12,373 nt of DNA from an uncultured Selenomonadaceae bacterium (GTDB lineage Bacteria > Bacillota > Negativicutes > Selenomonadales > Selenomonadaceae), in NCBI GenBank assembly GCA_958415865.1, contig CATYZV010000026.1, forward strand, positions 1 to 12,373, read 5' to 3'. Below, one piece after another: positions 7,046 through 12,373 of the stretch; position 1 is the stretch's first letter, and every line of letters starts with the position of its first letter. The position numbers were made by a program, and so were the translations under genes. The notes under the pieces are model-generated. The model was not told the DNA's origin. It did not search any database and saw only the letters and a list, made by a program, of their open reading frames with translations.

Positions 7046-7126
7046 GTGATAATCAATAAGTAATATGAAGTGATTGGTTTGACTAAAACCGGAGAGATAT
7101 TTTCTATCTTGAAGGAGTGTAGAAAG

Positions 7127-10100
7127 ATGAGTAAATCTCAAAGCAAGAAAATGAAACTGCTGGTAGCATCGCTGGCAGTAGGAAGTTTATATTTTATGCC
7201 CGTGTCGCAGGCAGCAACGCCCGAAGCTATAGTTTTTAATGAAAAGGGTATTACTACTTTTGCAGCCGGTGATCCTACTTATGAAATAGATGATTTTTTG
7301 AGTGGTGGTATTGTACCGGGTACGGCTGCTGATACAGCAAAAAATGGTACGATAGCTATAGGAACCGGCTCTCAAGCTAATAGATGGGGTGCTACTGCTT
7401 TAGGCTATAACAGCAAGGCTGATGGTTCTGCTTCTACGGCTATCGGTTGGTCTAGCAGTGCAACTACAGACGGTACAGCTATAGGCTACGGTGCCTCTTC
7501 TGCACGTCATTCAATGGCAATTGGTTCTCATGCTAAAGCAGGAGCAGAATATTCAACAGCAGTTGGTTATGGAGCAAATGTTACAGCTCAAAATGCAGTA
7601 GGTCTTGGTAAGAGTGCTAGTGTTACAGGTGAAAATTCGATAGCTTTAGGCGCAGACACTAAAGTTTGGAATAAAAATTCTGTAGTAATCGGTTATAAAA
7701 GTTCAACTTATGAAGATAATACCGTTTCTGTCGGTAGCAAGGGAAATGAACGTAAGGTTGTCAATGTAGCAGCCGGTGAAAATGATACTGACGCAGTAAA
7801 TTTAGGCCAGTTGAATACAAAACTCGGTGGTTACGTATCTTGGGATCACGGTACCACTGACACTATAAATGGTGTACAGTTCACAGGCAATGGTATCGTT
7901 ATTGCAGGCGATCCAGCTCATAATCAGAAAGTAACGTTAGATAAGAGCGGACTTACAATTCGTTATGGTAAAATCCGTTTAAATGATGTAGAAATTAACG
8001 GAAATAATTTAAACTTCTATGAATCTGATTCTAATAAGCTGGCAGGTAGCCTTGACTTAAAGAAAACAGCACAGGTTGTAGGCGGTGTTGTTAAAGTTGG
8101 TGAAGCCGTATGGAATTATCCTGGTGTTCAGGATGCAGTTAAAGATTCTGCTTTAGAAATTGCAAAAGGTACATTAAATCCGGATACTACGATAAATAAA
8201 TTAGCTCAGGTAATGGGTAAAAAAGATACGCATGAATTATTTAGCAGTATCGGTGAAGAAAATGTTAATAAACTCTTAAAAACAGTAGACCCCAATGCAA
8301 AATGGGATGAAGCAACTGGCAAATTAACTATTAAAGGATTTACCGTTAGTGATAATATAGCTGGTCAATTTCCTGCTAGATTCCTCGGAGCTGATGGCAG
8401 CATTCATCCTGTAGATTTAGTCCGCAATCTCCCCGCTGTATTGAAATTGACTAGCGACCGCGGCTTGTGGCAGACTCTTGATGCTAACATGGATTCTGTT
8501 ATTAGTGCAGGTACAAACCTCGACTGGAAAGCACTGGGCGCAGAAAAAGGATATACTGCTATAAATCAATTAGCTAATGGCCATGTAACCGGTGATGATG
8601 CTACAATTGGCAATGTTACTGTATCAAATGACGGCAGTATTAGCGGTGTAAAAGATGCTGAATTTAAAGCAGATTCTACTGATGCTGTAAATGCAGGTCA
8701 GCTTTATGATGCTGGTATTGTACCTGGTAAGACAAGTGGAGCTAATAGTACTGCGATAGGTGTAGGCAGTAACTCTACTCAAAATAGTGTTGCTTTGGGT
8801 GCAAATGCAAATGCTTCTACGAATGGCAGTGTAGCAATTGGTTTCGGTGCTAAAGCCGGAGAAGGTTCTCGTAATAAAGCTACGGCAGTTGGCTATCAAG
8901 CTAAAGCTTTGGGAATTAGTTCGGTAGCATTTGGCGCGGAAAGTAAAGTAGAAAGTTTAGCAACTAACGCTGTAGCACTTGGCGCAGGTAGCGTAGCTAG
9001 TGAAGCAAACACTGTTTCTGTCGGCAATGATAAATTACAGCGCAAGGTCGTCAATGTAGCTGATGGAAAAATAGTAGAAGGTTCACATGATGCTGTAACG
9101 GGCGGTCAGCTTTATACTACTAATCAGAAGCTTGAAGCACTCGATGAAGAGGCAGTAAAATGGGATGAAGGTACTACCAATAAGATTAAAGGCGTTTCGT
9201 TTGATGGCGACGGCAAACTTTCTACAACTGTAAATCGCAGCATGTTTGGCGGCAGCAATACTCTTGTATTTAATGAAAATGGCTTGACTGTTTCGGGTAC
9301 AAAAGATGACGGCAGCAACATGGACTCTACTAATATTCTTGGCGGTACAATTACTACCAATAAAGTAACCGGTCTTGCTGATCCAACTAAAGATAGTGAT
9401 GCTGCTAACAAGAAATATGTTGATGCCGTTCAGGGTAATCTTGATGAATTAAATAAACTTGCTGTTAAATATGATAGCGAAGCAAAAGATTCTATCACAT
9501 TTGAAGGTGCAAATGGCACGGCACTGAATAATGTATCTACGATAGACGGTGTTTCCTTCGATGGCGATGGCAAATTATCCACTACTGTAAACCGCAGCAT
9601 GTTTGGCGGTAACAATACTTTTGCATTTGATGAAAATGGCTTGACTGTTTCAGGTACAAAAGATGACGGCAGCAACATGGGCTCTACCAATATTCTTGGC
9701 GGTACGGTTACTACCAATAAAGTAACAGGTCTTGCTGATCTTACAGAAAATAGTGATGGCAGCGATGCGGCTAATAAAAATTATGTCGATGCTGTTAAAT
9801 CTTCTGTTGCTGATTTGGATAAGTTGGCTGTTAAATATGATAGTGAAACAAAGGATTCTATCACATTTGAAGGTGAAAATGGTACGGCACTGAATAATGT
9901 ATCTACGATAGACGGCGTTTCTTTCGACGGTGGCGGCAGATTCTCTACAACTGTAGATGGCGGCATGTTTGGCAAAACATCGCTTTCATTTAATGAAGGC
10001 GGCTTGACTATTTCCAATACAAGCGGTTCTACGAGAATTGACGGCAATACGATTACTACTAATAGAGTAACCGGTCTTGCTGCACCTGTAGAAAAAACAG

Positions 10101-11146
10101 ATGCTGCTAATAAACAGTATGTTGATGAACAGGTCAAAAATGCAAATCAGGCAACTCAGGAAGCTGTCGGCAATCAGAATTATCTTGATGTAAAAGGCAC
10201 TGATATTCAGAACGGCATGAATGTAACTGAAGCTATCGGCAAGGTAAATAACAAAGTAGGCGATCTTAATTATAGTGCTGTTAAGAAGGGTGAGCTTACG
10301 GATGGTGATAATACTACTACTGCCATTGGTAAATTAAATCATAAGATTGATGATAAGATTAACACAGTTTCTGATGATATCAACGATGTTAAACAAAAAG
10401 TAACTGGCATTACTTATGATGAAAAGACTCAGACTACTACTATTGGCGGTAAGGCTCAGTTCAATGAAGGCGGTATTACCATGACCGGTGGCGGCGATGT
10501 TGCTACTGAAAACGGCTCTAAGTTGAGCACTCTTGGTAAAACTAGCGATCTCGACGAAGAACTGACGAAGAATGATAAATACACTTCCAACCAGACTGTA
10601 GTAGGTGCAGTAAATGCTGAAGCTGATATCCGCAGAAATGAAGTTGCTCGCATTGACAGCAATGTTTCTGCTCTGAGCGGCCGTGTAGATAGCCTCGAAA
10701 GCCGTATGGGCGATGTTGAAGAACGTATTGACAAGGTCGGTGCTATGAGTGCTGCTATTGCCAACCTGCGCACCATGGGCTTTGATCCGGAAGCTCCTAC
10801 TGAAATCGCTGTGGGCGTTGGTCAGTACAAGAGTGAAACGGGTCTTGCTCTGGGCGTATTCCACTATCCGAATCAGGACTTCATGCTCAGTGCCAGTGTT
10901 TCTACTTCCGGCGATGAAGTGATGGGCGGTATCGGTGCTACTTGGAAGATCGGCCGCAAGACGGCTGCTGAACGTGCACGCATCAGCGAAGAAAAGGCTG
11001 CTGAAAAAGCTGCAGAAATCAAAGCTGCTGCTGAAAAGGCTGCCAAGGATGCTGAAGTAAATGCTCAGCGGGAAAAGCATGCACAGCTTTTAGCACAGCG
11101 CGAAGCTGCTCATCAGGACATTCATCAGACTGCTCAAAAAGCTTGA
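7127..11146 (+). CDS. YadA-like trimeric autotransporter adhesin with two head modules and a C-terminal charged extension
   Basis: This is a 1339-residue surface adhesin, exported by Sec and anchored as a trimer in the outer membrane. AAGGAG at 7112-7117 is 9 bases before the ATG. A signal peptide (basic start KSQSKKMK, hydrophobic core, P-V-S-Q-A-A) probably ends near residue 29. Residues about 73-205 form a YadA-type head of repeated x-A-I/V/L-G motifs, followed by a neck (VVNVAAGENDTDAVNLGQL, about 209-227). A middle part, about 240-500, is not recognised. A second head spans about 541-640 with its neck VVNVADG...DAVTGGQL. Residues 689-1002 are three stalk repeats. A coiled coil (about 1186-1210) leads into the YadA anchor, whose last strand ends near W1273-R1277. 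The final ~62 residues are an Ala/Glu/Lys-rich predicted helix, which is unusual because trimeric anchors normally end at the last beta strand. No convincing promoter is seen directly upstream. No terminator follows; tldR2 starts 26 bases later. Confidence 0.93.
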   Translation: MSKSQSKKMKLLVASLAVGSLYFMPVSQAATPEAIVFNEKGITTFAAGDPTYEIDDFLSGGIVPGTAADTAKNGTIAIGTGSQANRWGATALGYNSKADGSASTAIGWSSSATTDGTAIGYGASSARHSMAIGSHAKAGAEYSTAVGYGANVTAQNAVGLGKSASVTGENSIALGADTKVWNKNSVVIGYKSSTYEDNTVSVGSKGNERKVVNVAAGENDTDAVNLGQLNTKLGGYVSWDHGTTDTINGVQFTGNGIVIAGDPAHNQKVTLDKSGLTIRYGKIRLNDVEINGNNLNFYESDSNKLAGSLDLKKTAQVVGGVVKVGEAVWNYPGVQDAVKDSALEIAKGTLNPDTTINKLAQVMGKKDTHELFSSIGEENVNKLLKTVDPNAKWDEATGKLTIKGFTVSDNIAGQFPARFLGADGSIHPVDLVRNLPAVLKLTSDRGLWQTLDANMDSVISAGTNLDWKALGAEKGYTAINQLANGHVTGDDATIGNVTVSNDGSISGVKDAEFKADSTDAVNAGQLYDAGIVPGKTSGANSTAIGVGSNSTQNSVALGANANASTNGSVAIGFGAKAGEGSRNKATAVGYQAKALGISSVAFGAESKVESLATNAVALGAGSVASEANTVSVGNDKLQRKVVNVADGKIVEGSHDAVTGGQLYTTNQKLEALDEEAVKWDEGTTNKIKGVSFDGDGKLSTTVNRSMFGGSNTLVFNENGLTVSGTKDDGSNMDSTNILGGTITTNKVTGLADPTKDSDAANKKYVDAVQGNLDELNKLAVKYDSEAKDSITFEGANGTALNNVSTIDGVSFDGDGKLSTTVNRSMFGGNNTFAFDENGLTVSGTKDDGSNMGSTNILGGTVTTNKVTGLADLTENSDGSDAANKNYVDAVKSSVADLDKLAVKYDSETKDSITFEGENGTALNNVSTIDGVSFDGGGRFSTTVDGGMFGKTSLSFNEGGLTISNTSGSTRIDGNTITTNRVTGLAAPVEKTDAANKQYVDEQVKNANQATQEAVGNQNYLDVKGTDIQNGMNVTEAIGKVNNKVGDLNYSAVKKGELTDGDNTTTAIGKLNHKIDDKINTVSDDINDVKQKVTGITYDEKTQTTTIGGKAQFNEGGITMTGGGDVATENGSKLSTLGKTSDLDEELTKNDKYTSNQTVVGAVNAEADIRRNEVARIDSNVSALSGRVDSLESRMGDVEERIDKVGAMSAAIANLRTMGFDPEAPTEIAVGVGQYKSETGLALGVFHYPNQDFMLSASVSTSGDEVMGGIGATWKIGRKTAAERARISEEKAAEKAAEIKAAAEKAAKDAEVNAQREKHAQLLAQREAAHQDIHQTAQKA
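9191..10131 (+). repeat. Tandem stalk-coding repeats inside the adhesin (about 357-366 bases per unit)
   Basis: Three units begin at 9191, 9548 and 9914, each starting with codons for GVSFDG. Units 1 and 2 are very similar at DNA level: both encode DGKLSTTVNRSMFGG and then SGTKDDGSNM, ending in AANK-(K/N)-YVDAV. Unit 3 is more diverged. The joining segments (about 9451-9547 and 9818-9913, encoding LAVKYDSE...SITFEG...TALNNVSTID) are nearly identical. Such repeats can shorten or lengthen by recombination and would change stalk length. Confidence 0.85.
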
Positions 11147-11172
11147 AATAAGATGCAGAAAATATATGGCTG

Positions 11173-12174
11173 ATGAATGATAAAATTTATCGTGCCTATA
11201 AAGCTGAGATAGCACCCACTGCGGTGCAAAAGGAGAAAATGCGGCAGAATATGGGTGTCTGCCGCTTTCTCTACAATGAGTATCTGAATATGAACATTCG
11301 GCTTTACAAGCTGTATATGGAAGGCGTATTGACAGAGGATGATGACCATTTTATTTCGGCTATCGACTTTGACAAGTATGTCAACCGTGAGCTTAAAAGC
11401 AAGAAAGAGTTTGCATGGATAGGTATCTGTGGATCTAAGGCGCGCAAAAAAGCGATTAAAAATGCGCAGGCTGCGTATATGAATTATTTTAAAAGCGAAA
11501 GACGCTTCCCTAATTTTAAGTCATATATCAAACCTGCGGTTAAGCTTTATTATCCACGCAATAATGTATGCGATTGGACAATAAGCAGGAACTGTATCAA
11601 AATACCTACATTTGGGAAAGTACGCTTAAAGCAGTATGGATATCTGCCGTTAAATGCTGATGTGGTCAGCGGTACTGTATCTTTTTATGGCGGCAGGTAT
11701 TTTGTCTCAGTATTAGCAAGAGAAAAAGTGCGAGCAATAAGACTGTCGGATATGAAGCTTCATGTGCGATTTGATGAACAGTATTTTATACGCTGTGAGG
11801 GTATATCTGGCTGTAATATCGAGGAATTAGCAAGTGTAAGGAAGCTGAAAAAAACTCTGCACCGGGAAAAGCAGTCTCTAAAACGCAAGCTGACAAATCG
11901 AAACTACTCTAGGAATATTGAAAAGCAGCGGCTGCGCATCGAAAAACTGCATTATAGACTAAAATGTATCAGGCAGGATTTTGTCAAAAAATTGGTAGCC
12001 GACATAATAAGTCATGCCCCATCCTGTATTGTTTTGGAACCGAGGCAATTGATGGCAGGCAAGGAAAAAGATTCTGCCCAAGCGATTCAGATGAAGACTC
12101 TTTTTTATGTGTTCACTCGCAGGCTCATACAAAAAGCTCGGCTATATGGTATCAATATAATTGATAATGTCTAA
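11173..12174 (+). CDS. C-terminally truncated, nuclease-dead TnpB homologue (TldR-like protein 2)
   Basis: This 333-residue paralogue of tldR1 shares the N-terminal pattern (RAYKAEIAPTAVQ...MGVCRFLYNEY...MN) and the segment RLKQYGYLPLNADVVSGTVSFYGGRYFVSV, which lines up with KLKEHGYLPLDTSIVRGSISYIAGRYFISA of tldR1. At RuvC-I the expected G-I-D-L-G is replaced by H-V-R-F-D-like residues (about 197-201), so the first catalytic Asp is missing. RuvC-II keeps Glu289 in IVLEP. The protein ends at residue 333, before the zinc finger and RuvC-III, so the third acid is absent. gRNA C begins 12 bases after the stop and no leftover zinc-finger coding is visible, so this looks like a settled shortened form. 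It lies 26 bases after the adhesin with no clear ribosome binding site and no terminator between, so the two are probably co-transcribed and may be translationally coupled. It was probably a repressor derived from TnpB; it could instead be a decaying gene. Confidence 0.8.
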   Translation: MNDKIYRAYKAEIAPTAVQKEKMRQNMGVCRFLYNEYLNMNIRLYKLYMEGVLTEDDDHFISAIDFDKYVNRELKSKKEFAWIGICGSKARKKAIKNAQAAYMNYFKSERRFPNFKSYIKPAVKLYYPRNNVCDWTISRNCIKIPTFGKVRLKQYGYLPLNADVVSGTVSFYGGRYFVSVLAREKVRAIRLSDMKLHVRFDEQYFIRCEGISGCNIEELASVRKLKKTLHREKQSLKRKLTNRNYSRNIEKQRLRIEKLHYRLKCIRQDFVKKLVADIISHAPSCIVLEPRQLMAGKEKDSAQAIQMKTLFYVFTRRLIQKARLYGINIIDNV

Positions 12175-12186
12175 TGAGGAGCCTTC

Positions 12187-12308
12187 ATACCGATGGCCGG
12201 TCGGAAATTGACGCTCCGGGAGTGTACTGCACGCTGAACGGAGAATAATCTTGTGCATTTATATGCAGCGAGCGGCAAAAGTATAGTAGATTACCAATCG
12301 ATGTAAGG
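12187..12308 (+). ncRNA. Structured RNA element C: omega-RNA-like guide RNA of tldR2 (scaffold 12187-12283, putative guide 12284-12308)
   Basis: This is the third copy. Stem 1 is CCGAT 12190-12194 with GTCGG 12200-12204, loop GGCCG as in copy B. Stem 2 is CTCCG 12214-12218 with CGGAG 12239-12243, enclosing an inner hairpin GTGT 12222-12225 / GCAC 12229-12232 with loop ACT. Stem 3 is TGCAT 12254-12258 with ATGCA 12263-12267, loop TTAT. The scaffold ends in AAAAGTA at 12277-12283. Exactly 25 bases follow before a strong terminator stem, giving a bounded putative guide that begins TAGTAGATTACCAATC. The short interval is what one expects of a dedicated guide RNA transcript ending in a short guide. 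Confidence 0.75.
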
Positions 12309-12342
12309 GAGCTGTAACAGGTATTCTTGTTACAGCTCTTTT
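12309..12342 (+). terminator. Strong rho-independent terminator ending gRNA C and the adhesin-tldR2 operon
   Basis: A perfect 10-base stem, GAGCTGTAAC (12309-12318) with GTTACAGCTC (12329-12338), has a 10-base loop and is followed by TTTT (12339-12342). It is the first clear terminator after the adhesin start, so adhesin, tldR2 and gRNA C probably form one transcript. Sequence from 12343 to the window end shows nothing I can name. Confidence 0.9.
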
Positions 12343-12373
12343 ATGTATAAGAAAAGTCAGTGAGGTATAGCAC

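Noticed and set aside
7072..7078. Reverse-strand match of guide C (ACCAATC) upstream of the adhesin as a self-target
   Set aside because: It is seven bases in the distal half of the guide; joining it to the TAGT start needs a two-base gap, and the seed does not match colinearly.
7118..7125. Reverse-strand 8-base match of guide B (TTTCTACA) at the adhesin ribosome binding site
   Set aside because: The match is internal to the guide, and the first bases, which act as the seed in TnpB-like systems, mismatch.
7070..7126. Earlier GTG start for the adhesin
   Set aside because: It has no ribosome binding site and puts 19 residues before a well-formed signal peptide; ATG 7127 has AAGGAG 9 bases upstream.
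5705..12174. Active IS200/IS605 or IS607 insertions
   Set aside because: No TnpA or serine resolvase is present and both TnpB homologues lack catalytic residues; the repeated ends are explained by the guide RNA scaffold.
5512..12308. CRISPR array
   Set aside because: The three repeats are 1.4-5 kb apart, have diverged primary sequence with conserved structure, and no cas genes are present.

Overview
The window looks like chromosomal DNA of a diderm Firmicute (class Negativicutes; genus not resolved). Strong AGGAGG-type ribosome binding sites and Firmicutes-like metabolic genes sit beside a YadA-type trimeric autotransporter, which needs an outer membrane. The left half is GC-richer and reads as core metabolism. 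The right half is more AT-rich and reads as an accessory surface-antigen locus.

Region 1 (about 1-5270) is a three-gene operon for a split and rearranged glutamate synthase: a class II glutamine amidotransferase subunit (119-1225), an Fe-S/FMN synthase subunit (1213-2844), and a fusion of the GXGXG domain with a GltD-like FAD/NAD(P) oxidoreductase and C-terminal ferredoxin clusters (2867-5203). A rho-independent terminator closes it.

Region 2 (about 5420-12342) is the exciting part. Two TnpB/OrfB-family genes, neither with a transposase TnpA, flank a 1339-residue trimeric autotransporter adhesin (7127-11146). Both TnpB homologues appear nuclease-dead. The first (5726-6913) keeps its zinc finger, but all three RuvC acidic positions are changed (D to Y, E to G, D to S). 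The second (11173-12174) lacks the first Asp and is truncated before the zinc finger and the third Asp. About 10-30 bases after each stop codon, and once more upstream of the first gene, lies a ~85-97 nt element with the same secondary structure, supported by compensatory base changes in three copies (5512-5607, 6941-7025, 12187-12283). Each element ends in A(G/A)AAGTA and is followed by unrelated sequence. This is the layout of an omega-RNA-like guide RNA: conserved scaffold, then variable guide.

The locus therefore resembles the TldR systems (TnpB-like nuclease-dead repressors) known next to fliC flagellin and oppF genes, but here attached to a surface adhesin. The inferred layout is promoter - orphan gRNA A - tldR1 - gRNA B - adhesin - tldR2 - gRNA C - terminator. 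My hypothesis is that the cassette expresses its own adhesin and uses RNA-guided repression to silence the promoters of competing adhesin or surface genes elsewhere in the genome. The guides have no convincing full-length target inside the window, so the targets remain unknown.
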